Origin: Verticiella sediminum
GTDB taxonomy: Bacteria > Pseudomonadota > Gammaproteobacteria > Burkholderiales > Burkholderiaceae_B
Reading direction: 5' to 3'
NCBI RefSeq assembly: GCF_007558815.1
Contig: NZ_VLTJ01000017.1
Span: 1-33,749 of the forward strand
Length of the DNA: 33,749 nt
Shown here: positions 23,354 to 30,911 of the stretch, one piece after another
Layout: every line of letters begins with the position of its first letter
Position numbering within the stretch: the first letter of the stretch is position 1
Position numbers and translations under genes: made by a program
Notes under the pieces: model-generated
The model's input: the letters and a program-made list of their open reading frames with translations, nothing else
Told to the model about the DNA's origin: nothing
Databases searched by the model: none

Positions 23354-24160
23354 ATGGAGCCGGACACGGTCGCTCATCCCGCCCGCCAAGATGCGGTGCA
23401 AAGCGTCAAGCGCGCGCTGGACATCCTGCGCATGCTGTCCTTCACCACCGCCTCCAGCGGCATGCGCTTTTCCGACCTGCAGGCGCAGAGCGGCTTGAGC
23501 AAAGGCACGCTGCACCGTCTGCTCAAGACCTTGATGGCCGATGGCTTCGTCGAGCAGGCCGCGGGCAGTCGGGCGTACTTCCTGGGGCTGGAGTTTCTGT
23601 CGATGGGCGAGCGGGCGTCCAATCGGCTCGACATCCAGGCCGTCACCCGGCCGTCGCTCGAACGTCTGGCCCAGGCCACCGGCGACACCGTCATGCTGAC
23701 GATCCGCAGTGGCCTGGACGCCGTATGCATCGACCGCGAGGAAGGCCCTTTCCCCGTCAAGGTGCTCACGCAGAACGTCGGCACGCGACGCCCGCTCGGT
23801 GTGGGATCGGGCAGCCTCGCGCTGCTGGCCGCGTTTGCCGACGAGGAAGTGGAGAACGTGCTCAGACGCAACCGCGACAGGCTGCAAGCCTATCCCCGCC
23901 TCGACACCGACAAGCTGCGCGCGCTGGTCCAGGACACCCGCACGCGCGGCTATGCGCTGAACACCGGGCACCTGCTCAAGGGCATGTACGGGGTGGGCGT
24001 GGCGATCCGCCTGGGCAAGCAGCCGGTCGCCGCGCTGAGCATCGCGGCCAACCACGGCAGGATGGGGCCGGAACGCCGCCAGCATATCGCTGCCCAACTG
24101 CGCCAGGAGGTCTTGCGCATCGAAGGGGAAATGGGCAGCCGCGCGTCGGTCGGCGCATGA
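23354..24160 (+). CDS. IclR-family transcriptional regulator
   Basis: A 268-residue IclR-type regulator. The N-terminal winged helix is SVKRALDILRMLSFTTASSGMRFSDLQAQSGLSKGTLHRLLKTLMADGFVEQ (about residues 17-68), followed by a GAF-like effector domain with YFLGLEFLSMG and GTRRPLGVGSGSLALLAAF. CAGGAGACAACGCC precedes the ATG. Transcribed away from the acyl-CoA dehydrogenase operon, it probably controls that operon and itself through the repeats at 23295-23323. Its end runs into an open frame of a different protein that has no start codon of its own. Confidence 0.94.
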   Translation: MEPDTVAHPARQDAVQSVKRALDILRMLSFTTASSGMRFSDLQAQSGLSKGTLHRLLKTLMADGFVEQAAGSRAYFLGLEFLSMGERASNRLDIQAVTRPSLERLAQATGDTVMLTIRSGLDAVCIDREEGPFPVKVLTQNVGTRRPLGVGSGSLALLAAFADEEVENVLRRNRDRLQAYPRLDTDKLRALVQDTRTRGYALNTGHLLKGMYGVGVAIRLGKQPVAALSIAANHGRMGPERRQHIAAQLRQEVLRIEGEMGSRASVGA

Positions 24161-24380
24161 TGGGACGCGCCGGCCGCTGCGCCAGCGCATCGAGGCAGGC
24201 GCACGCGAGCGCGCCGCGCTGCAAGAGGCGCTGCAACAGGCCCGCCTGCAGCAGCAGGCCGCGCGGCAGGCCTCGCAGTCCGCGCGCGAGACCTTCGCCA
24301 ACTGGGTCGCGACGCGCCAGGCAACCAGCCAGCCGGACCAGGATGCGTCGCTGATCGAACGCTCGCGCCAGCTCGATGCC
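24159..24380 (+). other. Open 5' coding extension without a usual start codon
   Basis: The frame of the downstream zinc-ribbon gene stays open upstream to at least 24159. It encodes plausible coiled-coil protein (LRQRIEAGARERAALQEA, then many Gln/Ala/Arg, then ETFANWVATRQATSQPDQD, then SLIERSRQLDALKDEEG). No ATG, GTG or TTG lies in this frame back into the IclR gene; only CTG codons such as 24177 occur. Two ATGs at 24157 and 24160 are in a different frame. The real protein start is therefore lost by deletion or frameshift, or uses CTG. Confidence 0.6.
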
Positions 24381-25061
24381 TTGAAGGACGAGGAAGGCCG
24401 CCGCAACGACCAAGTGCTGGCGCTGGAGAAGCAGCTCCTGGACATCAGCCAGTCGATGAACGCGAACCAGGCCGAATTGAATCAACTGGGGCGCAAGGCC
24501 AGTGCAGAACTCGCTTCAGCCACTCGCAAGTTGGAGCTGCGGGTCTTTCTGTACCGGCTCGCGCTGACGCTGCCGCTGTTGCTGCTTGCCGGCTGGCTGT
24601 TCGTGCGCAAACGCAACAGCACCTACTGGCCGTTCGCGTGGGGCTTCATCTTCTTTGCGCTGTTCGCGTTTTTCGTCGAGCTCGTGCCCTATCTGCCGAG
24701 TTATGGCGGCTATGTGCGCTATACGGTCGGGATCGTGCTGACCTTGATCCTCGGGCGGCAGGCCGTCGTCGCCCTGAACCGCTATCTGCAGCGTCAGCAG
24801 CAGGCGGAGCAACTGTCCGATGCCGAGCGGCGCCGGACACTGGATTACGACGTCGCGCAGGCCCGGCTCGCGAAGCAGGTCTGCCCCGGCTGCGAACGCT
24901 CGGTCGACCTGAAGGACGGCACGACGGATTTCTGCCCGCATTGCGGCATCGGCTTGTTCCAGCCATGCCCGGCCTGCGGTGCGCGGCGCAGTACGTTCTC
25001 CCATTACTGTCATGCTTGCGGTGCGGCCAGCGGCTCGGGCCAGGCGCCTGGCGTCGCCTAG
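24381..25061 (+). CDS. Membrane protein with coiled coil, three TM segments and double zinc ribbon (5' end uncertain)
   Basis: From the TTG at 24381 the product is 226 residues. A coiled-coil start (about 1-50) precedes three membrane segments: VFLYRLALTLPLLLLAGWLF, YWPFAWGFIFFALFAFFVEL and YVRYTVGIVLTLILGRQAVVAL. A cytoplasmic helix follows, then a cysteine-rich tail with CPGC, CPHC, CPAC and CHAC knuckles, that is, a double zinc ribbon. I do not know a defined function. Convincing coiled-coil coding continues about 220 bases upstream without a start codon, so the true N-terminus is longer or the gene is damaged. Its stop overlaps the stop of the convergent MocR gene by 4 bases. The zinc-binding and membrane features are seen directly; any sensory or assembly role would be a guess. 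Confidence 0.7.
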   Translation: MKDEEGRRNDQVLALEKQLLDISQSMNANQAELNQLGRKASAELASATRKLELRVFLYRLALTLPLLLLAGWLFVRKRNSTYWPFAWGFIFFALFAFFVELVPYLPSYGGYVRYTVGIVLTLILGRQAVVALNRYLQRQQQAEQLSDAERRRTLDYDVAQARLAKQVCPGCERSVDLKDGTTDFCPHCGIGLFQPCPACGARRSTFSHYCHACGAASGSGQAPGVA

Positions 25062-26398
25062 ACCGGGAAGCGCTCGATGACTCCGCGTACCTGTCCGAGC
25101 ACGGGCCGTATGCGCTCTGCCGGCATCGAAGCCAGCCCCAGCCGCAGCGCATGCGGCGCGTGCCGCGTCGTGGCGTAGGCCTCGGCCTTGGAGACCGCGA
25201 TGCCGCATGCGGCCAGTGCGGTGGTGACCCGGTCCATGCGCAGGTCTTCAGGCAGGCGCAGCCACAGGAACAGCGAAGCCGGATGGGCAGCAACGTCCAT
25301 GCCGCTCAGGACGTCCCGCGCGATGGCCTGTCTGCGGCGAGCCTCGCTGCGCATCAGCTTTTCCTGGCGGGCCACGGTGCCGTTGGCCACCCAGCGCGTC
25401 GCCATGGTCGTGACCACGCTGGGCAGGCTCCAGTAGCTGGCGCGGATCACCGCCTTGACGCGCCCCGCGCATGTCTCGGGCACGACGACAAAGCCGAAGC
25501 GCAACCCGCTGGCCACGCTCTTGGACAGGCTGGAAATGTGCACCGTGCGTTCGGGCGCCAGCGTCGCCAGGGCGGGTGGCGCGTTGTCGGCCAGGTACGC
25601 ATACGAAGCGTCCTCGATCAGCAGGCAGTCATGCCGCCGCGCGATCTCCGCCAGACGGCCGCGCTGGCCTGCCGTCAGCACCCAGCCGAGCGGATTGTGC
25701 AGCGTGGGCATGGCATAGATCGCGCGTATCCGTTGGCGGCGGCACAGGGCGTCGAGCGCCTCCAGATCGGGACCCTCCGGCGCGCCGGGCACCGGCTGCA
25801 GAGCCAGGCCCTGGATCTCGGCCAGCATCTTGAAGCCGGGATAGGTCAATGCATCGACGGCGACCGCATCGTGCGGCCGCAACAGGGCGCGCACGGCGAT
25901 GTCCAGACCCTGCTGGGCGCCATTGACCAGGAATACCTGTTCCGCCTCGGCCCGGATGCCGCGTGCGCGGGCCAGGAACGCGGCCACGATCCGCCGTTCA
26001 TGGCGCCGGCCGCCCGGCGGCTGCTGGTGCAGCAGCGCGGCCAGGTCGCCACAGGACGCCAGTTCACGCAGCATGGTCCGCAGCAGATCCGCCTGGCCGG
26101 GCCAGGTCGGATGGTTGAACGACAGATCCACCGTGCTGGCGCTCAGGCGTGCCTCGTCGCCGCTGTCCCATTCGCGTTGCTGCGGCCGATCGCGCACAAA
26201 GGTGCCGCGGCCGGTCTCGCCGATGACCAGCCCCATCGACGTGAGCTGCGCGTACACCTTGCTGGCCGAAGCGACGGCCACACCGTGCCGGACGGCAAGC
26301 TGGCGGTGCGTGGGCAGCCTCGCTCCGGGGAGAAGCTTGCCGCTGCGGATATCGTCGGCCAGCTTCGCGACCAGAAGGGAGACGGGAGAGGTCGTCAT
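25058..26398 (-). CDS. MocR-family regulator (GntR winged helix fused to aminotransferase-like domain)
   Basis: A 446-residue MocR/PdxR-type transcription factor. The N-terminal GntR helix-turn-helix spans residues 5-68 (DDIRSGKLLPGARLPTHRQLAVRHGVA... GETGRGTFV). A class-I aminotransferase fold follows, with VNGAQQGLDIAVRALL (158-173), NPLG (235-238), EDASY (262-266) and the PLP lysine Lys293 in SSLSKSVASGLRFG. Such proteins sense PLP or an amino acid adduct. The gene is divergent from a PaaI thioesterase and DMT exporter pair, which it probably controls. The intervening region has a perfect 15-bp tandem repeat, the operator form often seen for MocR proteins. The effector cannot be read from the sequence. 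Confidence 0.93.
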   Translation of the reverse strand: MTTSPVSLLVAKLADDIRSGKLLPGARLPTHRQLAVRHGVAVASASKVYAQLTSMGLVIGETGRGTFVRDRPQQREWDSGDEARLSASTVDLSFNHPTWPGQADLLRTMLRELASCGDLAALLHQQPPGGRRHERRIVAAFLARARGIRAEAEQVFLVNGAQQGLDIAVRALLRPHDAVAVDALTYPGFKMLAEIQGLALQPVPGAPEGPDLEALDALCRRQRIRAIYAMPTLHNPLGWVLTAGQRGRLAEIARRHDCLLIEDASYAYLADNAPPALATLAPERTVHISSLSKSVASGLRFGFVVVPETCAGRVKAVIRASYWSLPSVVTTMATRWVANGTVARQEKLMRSEARRRQAIARDVLSGMDVAAHPASLFLWLRLPEDLRMDRVTTALAACGIAVSKAEAYATTRHAPHALRLGLASMPAERIRPVLGQVRGVIERFPV

Positions 26399-26411
26399 GC
26401 AGTGTGTCTAG

Positions 26412-26432
26412 GACAATTATTTGATTGTTCCA
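26412..26432. promoter_or_regulatory. AT-rich imperfect palindrome upstream of the MocR gene
   Basis: GGACAAT-TATTTG-ATTGTTCC, an imperfect inverted repeat, sits 14 bases upstream of the MocR start in an AT-rich patch that contrasts with its surroundings. It could be the MocR promoter or an autoregulatory site. Confidence 0.35.
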
Positions 26433-26557
26433 TTCTAGGCGGCGAGACTTCGAATCGAAAGAGGGGGATGGCAGGCGACGCGCTCGGGCGCTGGCGGCAG
26501 CCGGTGCGCTGGGTGGCGTGATCTACGACACCTACCGTTCCTACGCGCAAGCGCCCA

Positions 26558-26587
26558 CGTCCGACCATCAACCGTCCGACCATCAAC
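26558..26587. repeat. Perfect 15-bp tandem direct repeat in the MocR/thioesterase intergenic region
   Basis: CGTCCGACCATCAAC occurs twice head to tail (26558-26572, 26573-26587). It ends 15 bases before the thioesterase ATG and just before its AGGAGG site. Direct repeats are typical operators of MocR regulators such as GabR and PdxR. It may alternatively be a simple duplication in the leader. Confidence 0.75.
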
Positions 26588-26602
26588 CCGACAGGAGGCC
26601 GT

Positions 26603-27088
26603 ATGTCCCCATCCGTCCGCTATCTTCCGGTACTGGAATACCTGCAACGCGAGTTGTACGGAACGTTGGCCGACGGCGATATCACGCACATGCGCTACCC
26701 CACGGCGATCTCGCGGCTGCTGGAGTTCCGCATCGTTGCCATTGCCGAAGCCATGGCCGCCATCGAGCTGCAGGCCGATGCGGCGCTGCATGGCAACCAG
26801 CAGGGCACGGTCCATGGTGGACTGCTGTGCGAGCTGGCCGATGCAGCCATCGGCACGGCGCATTCCACCCTGATGCGGGAGGGCGAGAGCTTCACCACCA
26901 TCGACTTGAAGGCAAGCTTTCTGCGGCCGGTCTGGCAATCGCGGCTGCGTGCCCACGCCTGGGCTTCGCATCGCGGAAAGACGGTCAGCCATTACCGGTG
27001 CGACATCAAGCGGGAGGACGGCAAGATCGTCGCCAGCATCGACAGCGCGGTGATGACCCTGCGCGGTGCGCATGCCCAGGGGCGATGA
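26603..27088 (+). CDS. PaaI-family hot-dog thioesterase
   Basis: A 161-residue acyl-CoA thioesterase of the PaaI/YbgC hot-dog group. The catalytic stretch is NQQGTVHGGLLCELADAAIGTA (65-86), with the HGG motif at 71-73 and Asp80 in the central helix. TTIDLKASFLRPV (about 97-109) is the typical following strand. An AGGAGG 4 bases upstream fixes the ATG at 26603. Hydrolyses an acyl- or aryl-CoA to the free acid. Encoded immediately before a DMT-type exporter and divergent from a MocR regulator, it may detoxify and release an acid that is then exported; this link is inferred from position. Confidence 0.93.
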   Translation: MSPSVRYLPVLEYLQRELYGTLADGDITHMRYPTAISRLLEFRIVAIAEAMAAIELQADAALHGNQQGTVHGGLLCELADAAIGTAHSTLMREGESFTTIDLKASFLRPVWQSRLRAHAWASHRGKTVSHYRCDIKREDGKIVASIDSAVMTLRGAHAQGR

Positions 27089-27090
27089 GA

Positions 27091-28008
27091 ATGCGGCGAG
27101 CGCTTGTTTCCGCCTGGGGCCCTCGCATGGCGACCCAGCCGGTCATTGGCACCGTGTGCGGTGTGCTTGCGATCATGCTGTTCGCGAGCTTCACTCTGGT
27201 CTCGCGGATGGGGTTCAGCGCCACGGCGCTGACGCTGCCGGATATGGCCATGCTGCGCTTTGCCGTCGCCGGGCTGGTGCTGCTGCCCGTCCTGATCCGG
27301 CGTGGCCTGGGGCCGCTGCGATGGCTCCAGGCTGCATTGCTGGTCATGACCGGCGGTTTGGGATTCGCACTGTTTGCCTATGCCGGTTTCCGTCTGGCAC
27401 CGGCCAGTCATGGCGGTGTTCTGCTGCATGGCACGATTCCCCTGTTGACGCTCGTCCTGGTTCGGTGGTGCTCGAAGACCCCGGGGCGCGCGACTGGCTG
27501 GGCAGGTCCGGTCCTGATCCAGACCGGCATCCTGATCATGGTCTGGGACAGCGTGCGCGGAGCGCCGGTGCACCAATGGCTGGGCGACGGCGCATTGCTG
27601 CTGGCGGCGCTGTGCTGGTCTGCCTACGGCCTGCTCAACCAACGGTGGAGGCTGGCGCCTGTTCATTCCGTCGCCATCGTCGCGACGGGATCTCTGGCGT
27701 GCTTCGCGCCCGTCTACCTGCTGGTGCTGCCTGCTTCCGGGCTAAGGGCCGCGCCGTGGCATGACGTGGTATTCCAAGGCGTGTTCCAGGGGCTGCTGAT
27801 CGGCGTTGTGTCGGGCCTTCTCTATACGCGCGCCGTGGCGTCGCTCGGCGCACAGCGCACAGCCTTGTTCACGGCTGCCGTTCCCTGCGTCACCACCGGC
27901 GCCGCCGTGTGGCTGCTTGACGAGCGGCCGTCAGGGTGGGCTTGGGCAGGTGTTGCAGCCGTCACCCTCGGCATGGCAATCGCCATGCGCAGCCGCCGCA
28001 CGCCATAG
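27091..28008 (+). CDS. DMT-superfamily (EamA) transporter
   Basis: A 305-residue inner-membrane protein with about ten hydrophobic helices arranged as two EamA repeats, for example TVCGVLAIMLFASFTLVSRMG, a WLGDGALLLAALCWSAYGLLNQRW segment opening the second repeat, and AWAGVAAVTLGMAIAM at the end. Such proteins export amino acids or other metabolites. ATG at 27091 has AGGGG at good spacing. An in-frame ATG at 27085, which overlaps the thioesterase stop as ATGA, is almost equally likely; either way the genes are co-translated or co-transcribed. Its substrate may relate to the ligand of the neighbouring MocR regulator. Confidence 0.91.
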   Translation: MRRALVSAWGPRMATQPVIGTVCGVLAIMLFASFTLVSRMGFSATALTLPDMAMLRFAVAGLVLLPVLIRRGLGPLRWLQAALLVMTGGLGFALFAYAGFRLAPASHGGVLLHGTIPLLTLVLVRWCSKTPGRATGWAGPVLIQTGILIMVWDSVRGAPVHQWLGDGALLLAALCWSAYGLLNQRWRLAPVHSVAIVATGSLACFAPVYLLVLPASGLRAAPWHDVVFQGVFQGLLIGVVSGLLYTRAVASLGAQRTALFTAAVPCVTTGAAVWLLDERPSGWAWAGVAAVTLGMAIAMRSRRTP

Positions 28009-28017
28009 CGATGAGCG

Positions 28018-28941
28018 TCACACCGCGGATGCGGCGCGCAGAGAGCCGAACCTTTCTTCATACACCTTGCCGAGCCAGTCGATGAACACGCGCACCCGCG
28101 GCGACAACTGCCGGTGGTAGGGATACAGCGCGGACAAGGGCATGTCGGGGCTGGCCCATTTGCCCAGCACCTTGACCAAGCGGCCATCGCGCAGTTCGTC
28201 CTCGACGTGGTAGCGCGGCAACTGGACCAGGCCGCATCCGCGCAGTGCGCAGACGCCGTAGCTCTCGGCATCGTTGGTTGCCATCCAGCCGCCGAGCGTG
28301 AACGTGCGGGGTTCGCCGTCCACGATCAGGTCGAGCCCGTAGTCCACCGTGTTTCCGCTGGAAAAAAAGCCGACTGCCTGGTGGGCCGAGAGTTCATCCG
28401 GATGCTGTGGCGTGCCGAAACGGGCCAGGTATTCGGGGCTGGCGCAGATCACCTGCGGCATCATTGCGAGCCGTCGCGCCACCAGGGTGGAGTCCCGCGG
28501 CACACCGGCACGGACAACGCAATCGACGCCTTCGCGAACCAGGTCGATCAGTCGGTCGCCGCTGCTGACCACTAGGTCGATGCCGGGATAGCGCTTGCGA
28601 AAGTCGTCGATCCTCGGCAGCACGATGTGGGAGGCATGGACGCTGGACATGTCCACGCGCAGCGTGCCACGCGGATTGGAGGCGACGTTCCGCAACGAGC
28701 TTTCGGCGTCGTCCAGTTCGCTGAGTACATGTACGCATCGCTCATAGAACGCCTGGCCGTCGAGCGTCGGGCGTACCTGGCGCGTGGTGCGCTCGAGCAG
28801 CCGCGTGCTCAACCGGGCCTCCAGTTGCTTGATGGCATGGGTGGCGGTGGCGCGCGGGATCTCCAGCGCGGCAGCGGCCCGGCTGAAGCTGCCCAACTCC
28901 ACGATGCGGGTGAACAGTTGCAGGGAATCGAAGCGATCCAT
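28018..28941 (-). CDS. LysR-family transcriptional regulator
   Basis: A 307-residue LysR-type regulator of the CrgA/DsdC-like subgroup. Its N-terminal helix-turn-helix reads FDSLQLFTRIVELGSFSRAAAALEIPRATATHAIKQLEARLSTRLLERTTR (about residues 4-54). The effector domain starts near residue 90 with GTLRVDMSSVHASHIVLPRIDDF. It is divergent from a SDR remnant and then an MFS transporter, with two clear inverted repeats between them. This subgroup typically controls an adjacent oxidoreductase gene. Here that target is broken, so the regulator may now control mainly itself and perhaps the MFS gene. It converges on the DMT gene with only 9 bases between stops. Confidence 0.93.
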   Translation of the reverse strand: MDRFDSLQLFTRIVELGSFSRAAAALEIPRATATHAIKQLEARLSTRLLERTTRQVRPTLDGQAFYERCVHVLSELDDAESSLRNVASNPRGTLRVDMSSVHASHIVLPRIDDFRKRYPGIDLVVSSGDRLIDLVREGVDCVVRAGVPRDSTLVARRLAMMPQVICASPEYLARFGTPQHPDELSAHQAVGFFSSGNTVDYGLDLIVDGEPRTFTLGGWMATNDAESYGVCALRGCGLVQLPRYHVEDELRDGRLVKVLGKWASPDMPLSALYPYHRQLSPRVRVFIDWLGKVYEERFGSLRAASAV

Positions 28942-28965
28942 CGTGGCTATTGTTGTCTTTGATTG

Positions 28966-28981
28966 AATTGATATGTCAATT
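28966..28981. promoter_or_regulatory. Inverted repeat 1 in the LysR/SDR intergenic region
   Basis: AATTGA-TATG-TCAATT is a perfect 6-4-6 inverted repeat in the AT-rich 118-base gap between the divergent LysR and SDR genes, 24 bases from the LysR start. Likely autoregulatory LysR site. Confidence 0.5.
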
Positions 28982-28989
28982 TAGCAGAA

Positions 28990-29008
28990 TTTATCTCATT
29001 GGGATAAA
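28990..29008. promoter_or_regulatory. Inverted repeat 2 (LysR-type box) upstream of the SDR remnant
   Basis: TTTATC-TCATTGG-GATAAA is a perfect 6-7-6 inverted repeat that contains the T-N11-A pattern of LysR boxes. It lies 51 bases before the SDR ATG, the usual place for an activator site. Confidence 0.55.
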
Positions 29009-29059
29009 CAAGAACAATGCTTCCAAAGGCATATCGCTCTCTTAGCTTTGGAGCACCCC

Positions 29060-29443
29060 ATGAACACAAACGCTGCAACCAAGGTCGCCATCGTCACCGG
29101 CGCCTCCCGCGGCATTGGCCGGGCCATCGCCCTGCGCCTGGCCGCTGACGGCTTCGCTGTCACCGTCAACTACGCCGGCAACGCCGCCAAGGCCCGGGAA
29201 ACCGTCACCGCCAAACTGCGCGGCCGGGGCATCACCGTCAATGCCGTCGCCCCGGGTCCGGTCGGCACCGAGTTGTTCTTCAACGGCAAGACGCCCGAGC
29301 AGGTCGCGCAGATCACCCATCTCGCCCCGCTGCAGCGCCTGGGCACCCCGGAGGACATCGCCGGCGTGGTGTCCTTCCTGGCCGGCCCGGACGGCGCGTG
29401 GATCAACTCGCAGGTGCTGCGCGCCAACGGCGGCTTCGCCTGA
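29060..29443 (+). pseudogene. Short-chain dehydrogenase with internal in-frame deletion
   Basis: An open frame of 127 residues. It begins as a normal [42 protein letters not shown] (about 9-47), with the TGxxxGxG cofactor loop. It ends as a normal [32 protein letters not shown] (53-81) through [31 protein letters not shown]. Everything usually between is missing. That is about 115 residues holding the NNAG segment and the catalytic Ser, Tyr and Lys (YxxxK). The join falls near residues 48-53 and keeps the frame. It cannot be an active SDR. The ATG at 29060 is divergent from the LysR gene, which presumably regulated the intact version. Assembly error is the alternative to true deletion. Confidence 0.85.
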
Positions 29444-29558
29444 GCCCGGCCCCAAGGACAGTCGCCGCGGTCGCCGACCGCGTCCGTGCCGAGTTCCTGC
29501 GCCGCATCCAACCGGGCGACCTGCTTGTGTCGCGCATCCACCCGCATCAAAGGCCGCT

Positions 29559-30800
29559 ATGTCCGTAAGAAGAAACACCCCCTCCGAGGTTGGGCGCTAC
29601 TGGCGCATCCTTCTGACCGCCATGATGGGCACAGGATGCGGCCTGCTCTCCATCACTTTCTACACGCAGGGCCTGTTTTTCCAGCCGGTGGCGGCGGAGT
29701 TCGGCTGGACGCGCGCCGAGTTCTTCGTCAGCTACATGATCCTCATGCTGCTGGGTGTCGTCACGGGCCCGTTGGTGGGAAAGCTCGTCGCGAGATTCGG
29801 TGTGCGCCGAGTCGGCCTGTTCGGACTGTTCGGACATTTCCTGGGGTATTTGCTCCTGGCGGTGAATCCCGGCTCGCTCGTGCTCTGGTACCTGAGCCAT
29901 GCCGCCTTGTCGATTCTGGCCGCAGGGTCCCTGCCGATCACCTGGACCGCATTGGTGAGCCAGTATTTCAGGGTGCGCCTCGGGCTTGCCATCGGAATCA
30001 CGATGAGCGGCACGGGTGTCGCGGCGGCGTTGGCACCGCTCTACGTGCGCTTCGGGCTGGACACTTTCGGATGGCGATGGACCTATGCCAGCCTGGGGCT
30101 GATGGCGTGGGTTCTGGCGACCATCGTGGTGCTGGCCTTCGTCCGTAGATCCGGGCCAAGCCAAGCGCCGGCGCGACAAGAACCAGAGAGTCAGGAGGGC
30201 CTCTCCCCGAGGCAGGCCTACCGCGGCTACCGCTTCTGGTTCGTCAGTGCGGCGGTCTTTCTCATCTCGCTTGCGGTTGGGGGGCTGGTCCCGAACTTCG
30301 CGCCGCTCCTCGCCGAAAAGGGTATGGCAGCCTCCGATGCCGGCGCGATCGTCAGCCTTCTCGGTGCCGCCATCATCGCCGGCCGATTGTCGGCGGGCTA
30401 CTTCATGGACCGCATTTGGGCGCCGCTGGTCTCGGCCATCTACTTCTGCGGAACGGTTCTCGGCATTGCCTGCCTGTTGCTGCCGGCGCCGCTGTCGGTT
30501 GGAACAGTCGGCTTCGCGGCGGTCATGGCCGGCCTGGCGCTCGGGGCGGAGCTGGACATCATTGCCTACATCACGCGAAGGTACTTCGGCTCCAGGCACT
30601 ACGCGGAGATCTTCGGCGGTGTCTATGTCTTCTTTGCCGTCGGTGTCGGTGTCGCGGCTTCAGCATGGGGGTTCCTGGTCGATTGGACCGGGAACTACGA
30701 TCCCATCCTCCTGGCATCCATCGCCTTGATCGTTCTTGCAAATGTCCTGATCCTTCTGCTGGGCCGCTATCCCCAGCCCGAGCATGCAAAGACGGCCTGA
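29559..30800 (+). CDS. Major facilitator superfamily transporter
   Basis: A 413-residue polytopic protein with about twelve membrane helices. GPLVGKLVARFGVRRVGLFG (about 66-85) is the MFS motif A between helices 2 and 3, and GRLSAGYFMDRIWAPLVSA marks the equivalent in the second half. A hydrophilic central loop follows helix 6 (near residues 195-225). It resembles the monocarboxylate/oxalate-formate antiporter branch. The chosen ATG at 29559 has AAAGG close upstream; longer in-frame openings run into the SDR region and lack hydrophobic or SDR-like content. It follows the SDR remnant by 115 bases, so it may share its promoter. Cargo is probably an organic acid, inferred from the subfamily. Confidence 0.9.
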   Translation: MSVRRNTPSEVGRYWRILLTAMMGTGCGLLSITFYTQGLFFQPVAAEFGWTRAEFFVSYMILMLLGVVTGPLVGKLVARFGVRRVGLFGLFGHFLGYLLLAVNPGSLVLWYLSHAALSILAAGSLPITWTALVSQYFRVRLGLAIGITMSGTGVAAALAPLYVRFGLDTFGWRWTYASLGLMAWVLATIVVLAFVRRSGPSQAPARQEPESQEGLSPRQAYRGYRFWFVSAAVFLISLAVGGLVPNFAPLLAEKGMAASDAGAIVSLLGAAIIAGRLSAGYFMDRIWAPLVSAIYFCGTVLGIACLLLPAPLSVGTVGFAAVMAGLALGAELDIIAYITRRYFGSRHYAEIFGGVYVFFAVGVGVAASAWGFLVDWTGNYDPILLASIALIVLANVLILLLGRYPQPEHAKTA

Positions 30801-30806
30801 ATCCAG

Positions 30807-30822
30807 CGAGGCTTGCGCCTCG
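30807..30822. terminator. Short hairpin between convergent MFS and SDR genes
   Basis: CGAGGC-TTGC-GCCTCG is a perfect 6-bp stem with a 4-base loop just after the MFS stop. There is no T-tract on either side, so it is only a weak candidate for a bidirectional terminator in the 111-base convergent gap. Confidence 0.35.
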
Positions 30823-30911
30823 GTGCAATCGGCAATCGAACGCTCTTCACCCATCGAGGCCAAGGCCCTTGGTCCGGGCATCGGTAAAGGGCCGTCAGCC
30901 CTTCGCCTCGT

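Noticed and set aside
26468-26521. A 17-codon open frame with AGAGGGGG before its ATG in the thioesterase leader.
   Set aside because: No regulatory residue run, no nearby attenuator hairpin; likely chance.
26425-27090. In-frame extension of the DMT transporter gene far upstream across the thioesterase gene.
   Set aside because: The extension is Arg/His-rich and covers a well-supported thioesterase frame; the transporter starts at 27085 or 27091.
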